NCBI GenBank assembly: GCA_040756575.1
Contig: JBFLYP010000008.1
Coordinates: 39,525-103,524 of the forward strand
Direction: 5' to 3'
Origin: DTYU01 sp040756575
Lineage (GTDB): Bacteria; Bacillota; Desulfotomaculia; Desulfotomaculales; Ammonificaceae
DNA: 64,000 nucleotides
Positions 43,436-50,735 of this stretch are shown one piece after another (position 1 is the stretch's first letter; every line of letters begins with the position of its first letter). Made by a program: the position numbers and the translations under genes. A model generated the notes under the pieces. The model was not told where the DNA came from. It saw only the letters and a list, made by a program, of their open reading frames with translations, and did not search any database.

Positions 43436-43716
43436 GAACCCTCGTCTGGAGTCCGACTTTCTTGCGTGCATTCAAGCGAACGGTTCGCCGGCAGCCGGAA
43501 TTGCGAACAAGAGTTGAGCAAACCCTTAAACAGCTTGCCGAGGACCCTTTTCACCCCGCGCTGCATAGCCACAAATTGAAGGGAGAGTTAGCCGGCACGT
43601 GGGCTTGCACCGTGGACTACAATAACCGTATCCTTTTCGAACTTGTCCGGAATCCAGAGTCAGGTGAGGAGGAGATTCTTCTCTTGACGATGGGCACCCA
43701 CGATGAAGTGTACTGA
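43432..43716 (+). CDS. RelE/YafQ-like mRNA interferase toxin
   Basis: A 94-residue protein with the RelE/ParE fold pattern: TLVWSPTFLRAFKRTVRRQP at the start, HSHKLKGELAGTWACTVDYN in the middle and ILLLTMGTHDEVY at the end. Toxins of this group cleave mRNA on the ribosome. The start GTG 43432 overlaps the antitoxin stop. Confidence 0.82.
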   Translation: MRTLVWSPTFLRAFKRTVRRQPELRTRVEQTLKQLAEDPFHPALHSHKLKGELAGTWACTVDYNNRILFELVRNPESGEEEILLLTMGTHDEVY

Positions 43717-43761
43717 ACAGGTTTCTTCTGTCCAAAGAGAGATCTTGGCGCTTATAAGCAG

Positions 43762-43829
43762 ACTGGACCCAGGCAGAAAGAATTAAAAGTGTCATTCACG
43801 GTTTCGTACGCTACCTCCGCAACCATAAC
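43762..43829 (+). pseudogene. Remnant of a four-helix-bundle (S23) gene
   Basis: Bases coding LDPG and, after a deletion and frame change, AERIKSVIHGFVRYLRNHNK match the end of the S23-type protein at 49857 (KKTIYGFMRYLRSNPK). A heptad array follows at once. Confidence 0.55.
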
Positions 43830-43830
43830 A

Positions 43831-43862
43831 AACGTCGAACGTAGAACGTAGAACGCAGAACG
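43831..43862 (+). repeat. Short GAACNNN heptad array at a gene junction
   Basis: AACGTCGAACGTAGAACGTA and AACGCAGAACG units lie between the S23 remnant and the truncated reductase copy. Confidence 0.7.
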
Positions 43863-44310
43863 GCGCAAACAAGATCGCTACGACATTCACCGGCGGCAAG
43901 GACTCCACCACGCTCTTGCACATGCTCCGGCAGGTGGGCGGCGGGAAAGTGCCCGTCCGGGTGATAAAAATCGATACCGGCGCCGACTTCCCGGAGATTT
44001 ACGCCTTCGTTGACCGGCTCTTCACCGCCATCCGCTGGGACGAGCAGGAGGCCCGGCAGGATGAACAGTACTTCTCCGAGGGCAAAGACCCCGATCACTT
44101 GCGGGTGCAGCCCACCCTGCACTTTAAGGAGATCGACATCTGGAGCTACATCCGCAAGTACGAACTTCCTTTCTGCGAGCTTTACCGCGCGGCTACCGCA
44201 GCCTTGACTGCGCGCCCTGCACCGGCCGCGGCGGCCCCAGCGAGCGTGGCGCCCGCTCCCGGGATAAAGAGGCCGCCATGCAGCGCCTGCGGGAGATGGG
44301 CTATTTCTAA
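43863..44310 (+). pseudogene. Broken APS/PAPS reductase-like gene (copy 1)
   Basis: Near-identical to the intact gene at 47409 but damaged in three ways. The first ~35 codons are missing and replaced by a heptad array. An in-frame 150-base deletion (counterpart 47630-47779) removes the double-cysteine motif. A one-base deletion near 44190 shifts the frame before the last 35 codons. The TTFTGGKDSTTLL loop is still recognisable. Confidence 0.85.
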
Positions 44311-44370
44311 CAAATGCGAGATAGGTTACAATATCTATAGATCCAAGTTTTTGTGAAAGGCAGAGGAAAA

Positions 44371-44607
44371 ATGAAAAAGGAGTTAATCCAATCGGATCCT
44401 GATGTTATGATGGGCAAACCGGTCATTGCCGGGACGCGGATTCCTGTTTCCCTGATTCTTGAAAAGCTTGCCGCCGGGGAAACGATGGAGCAGATCCTCC
44501 AGGCTCATCCGCGCTTGACGGAAGAGGCGATCCGGGCCGCCCTGGCTTTCGCCGCGGAAGCCGTTAAAGCCGATATAGCATACGCAATACGGGAAAAAGC
44601 CAAATGA
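44371..44607 (+). CDS. DUF433-family antitoxin
   Basis: A 78-residue DUF433 protein: SDPDVMMGKPVIAGTRIPVS, then LEKLAAGETMEQIL and AHPRLTEEAIRAAL. The fold carries a helix-turn-helix and is the usual partner of DUF5615 toxins. ATG 44371 is used, as AGAGGAAAA lies before it. ATGA overlap with the next gene. Its leader repeats 26 bases that also follow the intact reductase gene (48072-48097). Confidence 0.86.
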   Translation: MKKELIQSDPDVMMGKPVIAGTRIPVSLILEKLAAGETMEQILQAHPRLTEEAIRAALAFAAEAVKADIAYAIREKAK

Positions 44608-44972
44608 TCTTCCTGGCGGATGAAAGCGTTGACCAGCAGATCATCGACCGGTTAAGAGAACACGGCTACGTAGTGATAGCCGTCGTGGAAATGGAGCCGG
44701 GTATTAGCGATACAGCCGTGTTAGATTTAGCGAATGCGCGTGAGGCTTTGTTAGTTACAGCGGACAAAGACTTTGGTGAACTCGTCTTCCGCCAGCGCCG
44801 GGTAAGTAAAGGTATAATCCTGCTACGCTTAGCAGGCCTATCCCAAGAAAAGAAAGCGGCGCTGGTTGCCCAAGCGATAGAGACTCACTTAAAAGAACTG
44901 GAAGGTTCGTTTGGGGTTATAACGCCTGGCTCCTTGCGTATCAGGAAAATGCGCGTCAAAAAAACTAACTAA
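44604..44972 (+). CDS. DUF5615 PIN-like toxin
   Basis: A 122-residue PIN-like protein with FLADESVDQQIIDRLREHGY at the start, LVTADKDFGELVF in the middle and GIILLRL later, as in DUF5615. Proposed to be an RNase. The start ATG 44604 shares bases with the stop of the DUF433 gene. Confidence 0.86.
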   Translation: MIFLADESVDQQIIDRLREHGYVVIAVVEMEPGISDTAVLDLANAREALLVTADKDFGELVFRQRRVSKGIILLRLAGLSQEKKAALVAQAIETHLKELEGSFGVITPGSLRIRKMRVKKTN

Positions 44973-45140
44973 ACCTTGAACCCTGAACGTCGCACCTTGC
45001 ACCTTGCACCTTGCACCTTGAACCTTGCACCTTGCACCTTGAACCTTGAACCTTGAACCTTGAATGTCGAACGTTGAACGTTGAACGGACCCCAAAGGTC
45101 CATCCCTTAAGCTGTAACGCCGAACGTTGAACGTCGAACG
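44973..45140 (+). repeat. Long GAACNNN heptad array with hairpin
   Basis: About twenty units, first GCACCTT and GAACCTT, then GAACGTT, a hairpin GGACC-CCAAA-GGTCC (45087-45101), trailer ATCCCTTAAGC, and GAACGTT/GAACGTC units up to the hicB site. Confidence 0.8.
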
Positions 45141-45156
45141 AGGGGGGATAAAAAAC

Positions 45157-45393
45157 TTGAAACGCTTTAATTTAACCAGTCTCATATGGAAGGAAGAACA
45201 CGGCTACGTCTCAAAATGCCCGGAACTCGGCGTGGCCAGCGCCGGCGACACAATCGAAGAAGCATTTGCCAACCTGAAAGAAGCGGTAGAGCTTTATTTA
45301 GAAAACGCTAAAGAACTGGGCCTCTTGGATGAATTGAGTTTCGCGCTCAGGCCGGATAAATTTACCGCCTCTTTCGAGGTCGAGGCCCGGTGA
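45157..45393 (+). CDS. hicB: HicB-type antitoxin (first pair)
   Basis: A 78-residue HicB-like protein with LIWKEEHGYVSKCPELGVAS, then AGDTIEEAFANLKEAVELYL, the standard degraded RNase-H-like fold. TTG 45157 follows GAGGGGGGAT. A longer frame starts inside the heptad array and is rejected. It overlaps hicA by four bases. Confidence 0.85.
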   Translation: MKRFNLTSLIWKEEHGYVSKCPELGVASAGDTIEEAFANLKEAVELYLENAKELGLLDELSFALRPDKFTASFEVEAR

Positions 45394-45640
45394 CCCGGCT
45401 GCCTGTTTTATCCGATACCGAAGTGATCAGAATTCTCCTCAGACTCGGCTTCCAGTACGCTCCGAGGCGAGGAAAGGGCAGTCATATTGCGTTGTATAAA
45501 GCCGGCGAATCTGGACACCGGTTGCTGGTAATCGTACCGAAAAGAAAAGAAAAGAGATTCCCCGCGGCACCCTAATGGCAATTTTAGAACAGGCACAAGT
45601 CAGCCGTGAAGAATTCCTGCGCCTGCTTGGGAGAGAATAA
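45390..45640 (+). pseudogene. hicA: Frameshifted HicA toxin gene
   Basis: The first part (LPVLSDTEVIRILLRLGFQY, then RGKGSHIALY) is a HicA start with the key histidine. The frame ends early. One base further on, another frame codes EIPRGTLMAILEQAQVSREE, the normal HicA end. Restoring one G in the AAAAGAAAAGAAAAGAG run (45538-45555) rebuilds a full gene. Either a real mutation, a slippery site or a base-call error. Confidence 0.75.
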
Positions 45641-45656
45641 CGCTTCGTCTGCTGAT

Positions 45657-45762
45657 TTGAACCCTAAACGCCGAACGCCGAACGTAGAACGCTAAACCTT
45701 AAACGTTGAACGTTGAACGTCGAACCTTGAACCTTGAACGTTGAACGAACCCCAGAGGTCCA
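45657..45762 (+). repeat. GAACNNN heptad array with hairpin
   Basis: Units GAACGCC, GAACGTA, GAACGTT and GAACCTT, hairpin GAACC-CCAGA-GGTCC (45747-45761, outer pair lost), then the trailer ATCATTTTGAGC. Confidence 0.75.
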
Positions 45763-45802
45763 TCATTTTGAGCTTAAACGCTTAAGAGAGGAGGTAAACC
45801 AA

Positions 45803-45886
45803 ATGGAGCTACTTCGCGAAGTGGCTGAAGCGCTGGACATGAAACAGGATTTTCTCGCCCGGAAAAGCCTGAACCTTGAACGTTGA
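45803..45886 (+). pseudogene. Truncated copy of the TumE-partner antitoxin
   Basis: ATG 45803 with GAGAGGAGG upstream codes MELLREVAEALDMKQDFLAR followed by KSL, the same as the start of the gene at 50080. After KSL the sequence becomes GAACCTTGAACGTT repeat and stops after four more codons. The break lies exactly at the array edge. Confidence 0.8.
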
Positions 45887-45946
45887 ACGTTGAACGTTGA
45901 ACGTCGAACGTAGAACGTCGAACGTAGTACGTCGCACGCCGAACGA
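45869..45946 (+). repeat. GAACNNN heptad array at a truncation point
   Basis: Eleven units in strict 7-base register (GAACCTT, GAACGTT, GAACGTC, GAACGTA and variants), no hairpin. Confidence 0.8.
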
Positions 45947-45955
45947 GGTGAAAAA

Positions 45956-46216
45956 ATGGCCACCGAAAAAAAGGATTTAAAAGAAATCTTGCGCCTTGCC
46001 AGCCAGCTTCCGGAGGAGCAACAATTAGAACTTATTACCAAGTTGTCCTTACGCCTCCGCGTTAAAGGTGAAAGAGAAAATACCGGTAAACGATTGTCTG
46101 CTGCCAAAGAAGCACTCTTGGAAAAGACAAAGGGAGCTTGGGCCAACAATCCTGAAATAGAACGCGCGCTTGCAGAACTCAACCGGAGTTGGCAGGAATG
46201 GGCAAAGGAATTGTAA
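45956..46216 (+). CDS. VapB-like antitoxin (first)
   Basis: An 86-residue protein beginning MATEKKDLKEILRLASQLPE, then QQLELITKLSLRLR. The first 30 residues resemble the antitoxin at 50825, while the tails differ, so the two are paralogues with different partners. GAGGTGAAAAA precedes ATG 45956. It overlaps the PIN gene by 19 bases. Confidence 0.75.
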   Translation: MATEKKDLKEILRLASQLPEEQQLELITKLSLRLRVKGERENTGKRLSAAKEALLEKTKGAWANNPEIERALAELNRSWQEWAKEL

Positions 46217-46590
46217 TTGATACCGGCGTTATAATTGCTCACCTGAGAGCAGCCGGCAAAACAAAGACCTCTTTCCAGGAGGCTATTGAGCGGTATCCAA
46301 AATGTTATATATCGTCAATCACTGCCTGGGAAATCGAATACGGTGCCTGTCGCGCCGGGCGCCCTTCAGATCTCACGGATATTTTGGGATTGGTTAAAGT
46401 GTTGCCTTTTGACCTGGAAGATGCACGCGTAGCTGCAAAAGTGCACGCGGAACTGAAATCGCGCAACCAAGAAATAGGCATCCGGGACGTCTTTATCGCC
46501 GGAACCTGCCTGGCAAATGGTCTGCCTCTTTTAACCGCCAACGTCAAGCACTTCCGGCGAGTAAGTAACTTAGAGGTAATACAACCTTGA
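46198..46590 (+). CDS. vapC: VapC-type PIN-domain RNase toxin (first)
   Basis: A 130-residue PIN protein with the acidic residues in IVIDTGVIIAHL, SSITAWEIEYG and IRDVFIAGTCLANGLPLLTAN, the usual D, E, D pattern. It should cleave tRNA or rRNA. ATG 46198 is chosen over TTG 46189. The C-terminus ends at the edge of a heptad array. Confidence 0.87.
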   Translation: MGKGIVIDTGVIIAHLRAAGKTKTSFQEAIERYPKCYISSITAWEIEYGACRAGRPSDLTDILGLVKVLPFDLEDARVAAKVHAELKSRNQEIGIRDVFIAGTCLANGLPLLTANVKHFRRVSNLEVIQP

Positions 46591-46688
46591 ACCTTAAACG
46601 TTGAACTTTGAACCTTGAATGTTGAACGTTGAACGTTGAACGGACCCCAGAGGTCCATCCCTTAAGCCTGAACCTTGAACGTTGAACG
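46587..46688 (+). repeat. GAACNNN heptad array with hairpin
   Basis: Units GAACCTT, AAACGTT and GAACGTT, hairpin GGACC-CCAGA-GGTCC (46642-46656), trailer ATCCCTTAAGCC, then GAACCTT and GAACGTT. Confidence 0.8.
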
Positions 46689-46707
46689 AAAAAAGGAGTG
46701 ACCTGCG

Positions 46708-46905
46708 ATGAAAAAGTCTCTGAAAAACTACGACGACCTCAACGTGACAGAAAAGCGGATCAGCTATCTCTTAGGAGCACGGTTGCGAGAAACAGACAGG
46801 GTCAAGAATGCGATGAAAAAACAGGATGGGATCAGGAAGAAGCATCCTGCACCTGAAGGTTGGGATAGCGCTTCCGTAATTAGAAGTTGGCGGGAAACCC
46901 GGTGA
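46708..46905 (+). CDS. Putative antitoxin of a PIN pair (second)
   Basis: A 65-residue basic protein (YDDLNVTEKRISYLLGARL and a Lys-rich middle) of no family I recognise. GGAGTGA precedes ATG 46708. Its stop overlaps the start of the next PIN gene (GTGA), the usual antitoxin arrangement. Confidence 0.65.
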   Translation: MKKSLKNYDDLNVTEKRISYLLGARLRETDRVKNAMKKQDGIRKKHPAPEGWDSASVIRSWRETR

Positions 46906-47308
46906 GTGTTTTAGACGCCTCTGTAATACTGAAGTGGTTCATAAATGAAGAGGACAGCGACCAGGCACTCCGGCTCAGAGAAGAATTCTACTCAGGTAAA
47001 AGGGATATCGTAGTTCCTGATCTTCTATTATATGAGGTAGTGAACGCTTTAAAATACAATCCAACTTTTAAAGAAACTGAAATCAAGAAAGCGGTTAAAA
47101 CGCTTTTCGACCTTGGAATAAAGATAATAACTCCCGCTTTGAAAAAGCTAAAGGACTGCGGCTAAAATAAAAATATAGGGATAAGCCGGATATCTCGTTT
47201 ACGGATTTAACTTCTATCGTAATTATGCAGGAGCTGAAAATCTCGCGGATTTTACCAGAGGACGAACACTTCATGCAGGTCGGCCTGAATTTCGAACTTG
47301 CTCCATAA
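46902..47308 (+). pseudogene. Broken VapC-type PIN toxin gene (second)
   Basis: The first 86 codons form a PIN start (SVLDASVILKWFINEEDSDQ, DLLLYEVVNALKY) and then stop near 47165. After about 30 bases another frame codes DISFTDLTSIVIMQELKISR with ILPEDEHFMQVGLNF, the normal PIN end. A frameshift plus stop codons in the AT-rich link inactivate the toxin while its antitoxin frame remains open. Confidence 0.8.
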
Positions 47309-47391
47309 CGAACCTTGAACCTTGAACGTTGAACCTTGAACGGACCCCAAAGGTCCATCAACCTAAGCTTTAACGTTGAACGTTGAACAGA
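47309..47391 (+). repeat. GAACNNN heptad array with hairpin, before the intact reductase
   Basis: Units GAACCTT and GAACGTT, hairpin GGACC-CCAAA-GGTCC (47342-47356), trailer ATCAACCTAAGC, then GAACGTT units and the ACAGGAGG ribosome site. Confidence 0.8.
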
Positions 47392-47408
47392 CAGGAGGCC
47401 CCCTACCC

Positions 47409-48071
47409 GTGAGTCTGAACGAAAAAGAAGCGAAAAGTCTGAAGCTGATTCGCGAAACCCTCGACCGCTTCGGCCCGGACAAAGTCGCTACCACCTGGAC
47501 CGGCGGCAAGGACTCCACCACCCTCCTGCACATGCTCCGGCAGGTGGGCGGCGGCAAAGTCCCCGTCCGGGTGATAAAAATCGATACCGGCGCCGACTTC
47601 CCGGAGATTTACGCCTTCGTGGACCGGCTGGCGAAGGAATGGGAGTTAGACCTCCACGTCCTCCGCAACGAAGAAGCGATAAAAACCATCAAAGTGGCGG
47701 AGGACCCGCTCCAGTGCTGCTACCAGCTCAAGACCGTGCCGCTCCTCAACTTCATCCGGGAGCAGGGCTTGAAAGCGGTCTTCACCGCCATCCGTTGGGA
47801 TGAGCAGGAGGCCCGGCAGGATGAGCAGTACTTCTCCGAGCGGAAGGATCCCGACCACCTGCGGGTGCAGCCCCTCCTGCACTTCCGGGAGATCGACATC
47901 TGGAGCTACATCCGGAAGTACGATTTGCCCTTCTGCGAGCTCTACCGCCGGGGCTACCGCAGCCTCGACTGCGTGTCCTGCACCGGCCGCGGCGGCCCCA
48001 GCGAACGCGACGCCCGCTCCCGGGACAAGGAGGCCGCCATGCAGCGCCTGCGGGAGATGGGCTATTTCTAA
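47409..48071 (+). CDS. APS/PAPS reductase-like protein (CysH family), intact copy
   Basis: A 220-residue PP-loop protein: TTWTGGKDSTTLLHML near residue 29 (ATP-type loop), IKIDTGADFPEIYAFVD, then DPLQCCYQLKTVPL and the late DCVSCTG. The CC pair and the CxxC resemble the four cysteines that hold a 4Fe-4S cluster in APS reductases. The true substrate is uncertain, since related proteins also modify nucleic acids. GTG 47409 follows AGGAGG. Two damaged copies lie at 43863 and 48624. Confidence 0.8.
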   Translation: MSLNEKEAKSLKLIRETLDRFGPDKVATTWTGGKDSTTLLHMLRQVGGGKVPVRVIKIDTGADFPEIYAFVDRLAKEWELDLHVLRNEEAIKTIKVAEDPLQCCYQLKTVPLLNFIREQGLKAVFTAIRWDEQEARQDEQYFSERKDPDHLRVQPLLHFREIDIWSYIRKYDLPFCELYRRGYRSLDCVSCTGRGGPSERDARSRDKEAAMQRLREMGYF

Positions 48072-48119
48072 CAAATGCGAGATAGGTTACAATATAGACT
48101 GAGAGGGGTGCGCCAGGTA

Positions 48120-48389
48120 ATGAAGATTTTCTATACAGTCGTCCTGAGAAAACTCTCCGACCAGTGGGTAGCCCTGTGCCTGGAAAACGGTTGCGTGGGA
48201 CAGGGAACCACCCGGGAGGAAGCCGTAGAGAAGCTCAGATCCGCGGTTTCTTCCATAATGGAGGCAGCACATGACGATCCGGATATATTTGTGGCACCGG
48301 TACCGATTAAGGAACTTCATGAGTTTCTGACCGTCGGCGGCGTCGATCCTGTGGCCGAAACCTTTGAGCTAAGGGCCGTAAATGCCTAA
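48120..48389 (+). CDS. hicB: HicB-type antitoxin (second pair)
   Basis: An 89-residue protein: FYTVVLRKLSDQWVALCLEN, then GCVGQGTTREEAVEKLRSAV, a HicB-like fold. ATG 48120 is chosen; a frame from 48075 has an atypical leader. The leader shares 26 bases with that of the DUF433 gene. It overlaps hicA by eight bases. Confidence 0.82.
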   Translation: MKIFYTVVLRKLSDQWVALCLENGCVGQGTTREEAVEKLRSAVSSIMEAAHDDPDIFVAPVPIKELHEFLTVGGVDPVAETFELRAVNA

Positions 48390-48624
48390 GAACATTCCGT
48401 CGCTGAAGCCCCGCCAGTTGGTCCGTCTGTTGGAGGGAGCGGGCTGTCGCTTTTACAGGGAGGGCAAAGGCGATCACCGCCTTTACGTGCGCTACGCTGA
48501 AGGAAAGAAGTTGGTGGTTCCCATAGATATGGGGCTTACGGAACTCTCCCCAGTATATATCTTGCGCGTACTCAGACAGTTCAGGTTCACAGACGCAGAA
48601 ATTGAAGAAATGTTGAAATCATAG
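48382..48624 (+). CDS. hicA: HicA-type RNA interferase toxin (second pair)
   Basis: An 80-residue HicA protein: SLKPRQLVRLLEGAGCRFYR, GDHRLYVR with the catalytic histidine, and KLVVPIDMG then LRQFRFTDAEIEEML. It is intact, unlike the first hicA. It ends just before the third reductase fragment. Confidence 0.85.
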   Translation: MPKNIPSLKPRQLVRLLEGAGCRFYREGKGDHRLYVRYAEGKKLVVPIDMGLTELSPVYILRVLRQFRFTDAEIEEMLKS

Positions 48625-48727
48625 CCTGTGCCCCTGCACCGGCCGCGGCGGGCCTACCGAGCGCGGCGCCCGTTCCCGGGATAAAGAGGCAGCCATGCAG
48701 CGCCTCCGCGAAATGGGCTACTTTTAA
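48624..48727 (+). pseudogene. 3' fragment of the reductase-like gene (copy 3)
   Basis: The last ~33 codons of the gene at 47409 are present (CTGRGGPTERGARSRDKEAA then MQRLREMGYF), directly after hicA. Upstream homology stops a few bases before. The TAA stop merges into a GAACGTT array. Confidence 0.85.
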
Positions 48728-48796
48728 CGTTGAACGTTGAACGTTGAACGTTGAACGTTGAACGGACCCCAGAGGTCCATCCCTTAAGCTTTAACG
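48726..48796 (+). repeat. GAACGTT heptad array with hairpin
   Basis: Five perfect GTTGAAC units, the purest run in the window, then the hairpin GGACC-CCAGA-GGTCC (48764-48778), trailer ATCCCTTAAGC and the GAGGTGAAAA site. Confidence 0.85.
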
Positions 48797-48807
48797 AGGT
48801 GAAAAAA

Positions 48808-49032
48808 ATGGGACTCGAAAACACAAGAGACGAACTGCTCCTAAAACAAATCAACACCTTAGAACGCGAAGTAGAGCGCCTCAAGCGGAACCTTCTTCAT
48901 AACCTAACTGCGAGGACCGGCCGAAAAAAAGCCAAACCCTCTCTGTTTGGAAGCGTCCGGAGCGGCGACATTGCCGATGAAGAGATCCAAAAGGCAAAGA
49001 CGGCTTTGTTTAGAGACCTGGAGGATCTGTAG
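48808..49032 (+). CDS. Putative antitoxin of a PIN pair (third)
   Basis: A 74-residue charged helical protein (ELLLKQINTLEREVERLKRN) with a small C-terminal part. No family recognised. CGAGGTGAAAAAA precedes ATG 48808. It lies just before a PIN gene and has the size of a VapB-type antitoxin. Confidence 0.65.
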   Translation: MGLENTRDELLLKQINTLEREVERLKRNLLHNLTARTGRKKAKPSLFGSVRSGDIADEEIQKAKTALFRDLEDL

Positions 49033-49037
49033 CGCTT

Positions 49038-49436
49038 ATGGAGGAGGATATGCTGTATGTTCTTGATACCCATGTGCTCATTTGGTATTTCACCGGTAGT
49101 AGACGCCTTAAACAGCAGCTTAAAGAACTCATTGATCATGTTCGGTCAGCAGGTGGACGTCTGTTAGTCCCTACGATAGTGCTGGCCGAAGCAATGGACA
49201 TCGCCGAAAAAGGCCGTGTACGCTTCGACTTCACCGAAATGTACCGGTTGATCAAGGAAGAACCGGAGTTCGAAATCGTCAGCTTCAGCCCGGATATCCT
49301 TGAAGAGTCGACGCGGATCAGTAATATTCCTGAAATTCACGACCGAATCATCGTCGCTACAGCTAAATTTTACCAGGCAGGTATACTAACAAAAGACAGG
49401 ATAATCCGTAGCTCAGGAGAGACAGAAACGCCTTGA
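49038..49436 (+). CDS. PIN-domain toxin (third)
   Basis: A 132-residue PIN protein: YVLDTHVLIWYFTGSRRL, TIVLAEAMDIAEKG and IPEIHDRIIVATAKFYQAGI with the late LTKD, the D, E, D pattern of the PIN fold. ATG 49038 is given. ATG 49050 is also possible, since GGAGGAG lies just before it. It ends at a heptad array. Confidence 0.83.
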   Translation: MEEDMLYVLDTHVLIWYFTGSRRLKQQLKELIDHVRSAGGRLLVPTIVLAEAMDIAEKGRVRFDFTEMYRLIKEEPEFEIVSFSPDILEESTRISNIPEIHDRIIVATAKFYQAGILTKDRIIRSSGETETP

Positions 49437-49474
49437 ACGCCGCACGCCGAACGTAGAACGTAGAACGTCGAACG
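49434..49474 (+). repeat. GAACNNN heptad array
   Basis: Six units (GAACGCC, GCACGCC, GAACGTA, GAACGTA, GAACGTC, GAACGGT) without hairpin, ending at the S23 gene start. Confidence 0.75.
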
Positions 49475-49483
49475 GTGAAACAA

Positions 49484-49857
49484 ATGCCAATCGAAAAATT
49501 CGAAGACATCCAGGCCTGGCAGCTTGCCCGGGAGTTGACCCAGGGGTGTATACAGCAACAAACCGGAAGGAATTCAGCCGTGACTATGGCCTGCGCGACC
49601 AGGTGCAGCGCGCCGCCGTCCCCATAATGGCCAATATCGCGGAGGGATTCGACAGCCAGAGCAACCAGACGTTCCTGCAGTTCCTGAGCTACGCGGTCCG
49701 GTCGGCTACCGAGGTCCAGTCCCATCTCTACGTCGCCCTGGACCAAGGCTACATAAACGAAACTACGTTTGCCGAATTGTACAAACAAACGGAGGAAGTT
49801 AAAAAAACGATTTACGGCTTTATGCGCTACCTGCGCTCCAACCCCAAAAAACGTTGA
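49484..49857 (+). pseudogene. Four-helix-bundle (S23-type) gene with a one-base frameshift
   Basis: ATG 49484 codes IEKFEDIQAWQLARELTQ, the normal start of four-helix-bundle proteins. The other frame carries on from 49546 with VYTATNRKEFSRDYGL, QRAAVPIMANIAEGFD and KKTIYGFMRYLRSNPK. A missing G in the GGGG run near 49543 separates the two. It may be a real mutation or an assembly error. The function of this family is unknown. Confidence 0.8.
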
Positions 49858-50012
49858 ACTATCTAACTTCGAACTAATAAACTTCGAACTTCGAACTATC
49901 CAACTTCGAACTTCGAACTATCCAACTTCGAACTTCGAACTATCTAACTTCGAACTTCGAACTTCGAACTAACAAACTTCGAACTAATTAACCTTGAACC
50001 TTGAACGTTGAA
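49855..50012 (+). repeat. Long GAACTTC/GAACTAT heptad array
   Basis: About twenty units, nearly all of the GAACTTC and GAACTAT types, then GAACCTT and GAACGTT at the end. No hairpin. Positions where the register slips read CTAACTTC or CCAACTTC. Confidence 0.8.
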
Positions 50013-50015
50013 CGG

Positions 50016-50071
50016 GGTAAAGTATAGTAAAAAAAACCGACCAGTACCGAACGAAAAATAATAGATGGGGG
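50016..50071 (+). repeat. 60-base leader duplicate, copy 2
   Basis: Matches 42551-42610 almost base for base and contains TATAGT in the place of TATAAT. It ends nine bases before the antitoxin start at 50080. Confidence 0.7.
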
Positions 50072-50079
50072 TAGACGAA

Positions 50080-50358
50080 ATGGAACTGCTTCGGGAAGTG
50101 GCTGAAGCGCTCGATATGAAACAGGATTTTCTCGCCCGGAAAAGCCTGACCTTATACCTGGAAAAAGAACTGCGCGACACGGAAGCAGCGATTTTTAAAA
50201 TCACCTCCAGATACGGCGTTAAGTCAGTATTTGAACTTGATGAAAGACTGAAACAAGGGAAACTGAAAGAAGAAGATATGCTTGACGACTTCCTTGAACT
50301 TGACTACCTGGAGGCAAAAAGGGATAAGATCCGCCGTGTCCTGGAGAAGATTCAATGA
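50080..50358 (+). CDS. Antitoxin partner of a TumE-like toxin
   Basis: A 92-residue helical protein (MELLREVAEALDMKQDFLAR, LEKELRDTEAAIFKITSRYG, LDDFLELDYLEAKRDKIRRV). It is followed, with ATGA-type overlap, by the DUF6516 gene. A truncated copy lies at 45803. GGGGGTAGACGAA precedes ATG 50080. Confidence 0.75.
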   Translation: MELLREVAEALDMKQDFLARKSLTLYLEKELRDTEAAIFKITSRYGVKSVFELDERLKQGKLKEEDMLDDFLELDYLEAKRDKIRRVLEKIQ

Positions 50359-50735
50359 TAACGCTGGAAAAGCTCCGGAGAATCGCCGAAGTCGAGTATT
50401 GTGATATAGTGGCATTTACGGAGATTATGCAAAATAAGCTCCGGATTTACCTGATAGATAAGTCATTTGTTGATGTTGGGTTTTCAGTAAAGGTCCCTGG
50501 CCGCTACTCCTATCACTGGGAAAGACGACACGTAGATCAAACGATCTATCGCCATGATAATTTTCCGGACCCACGTTGGAAGGCGGTCTCGACCTTTCCT
50601 AAGCACTTCCATAAAGGGTCGGAGAACCAAGTGGAGGAGAGTCACATCAATGACGACCCAGGGACAGGCATCCGTCAATTTATGGAATTCGTCCAAAGAT
50701 TGATTAGAGGTCTAACTTCGAACTGTAAACCTTGA
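50355..50735 (+). CDS. TumE-like toxin (DUF6516)
   Basis: A 126-residue protein with a central YSYHWERRHVDQTIYRHDN and a late GTGIRQFMEFVQRLI, which I associate with the DUF6516/TumE group of putative RNase toxins. The last few residues (LTSNCKP) are coded by the following heptad array. ATG 50355 overlaps the stop of the antitoxin gene. Confidence 0.7.
   Translation: MITLEKLRRIAEVEYCDIVAFTEIMQNKLRIYLIDKSFVDVGFSVKVPGRYSYHWERRHVDQTIYRHDNFPDPRWKAVSTFPKHFHKGSENQVEESHINDDPGTGIRQFMEFVQRLIRGLTSNCKP

Noticed and set aside
43916..44356. 146-codon frame as a new gene
   Set aside because: It is an internal frame of a damaged reductase copy whose last third is read out of frame.
49484..49857. Normal intact four-helix-bundle gene
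   Set aside because: The start and the body are in different frames; a base is missing near 49543.
44973..50012. CRISPR array, suggested by dense direct repeats
   Set aside because: The repeat unit is seven bases without unique spacers, and no cas genes are present.
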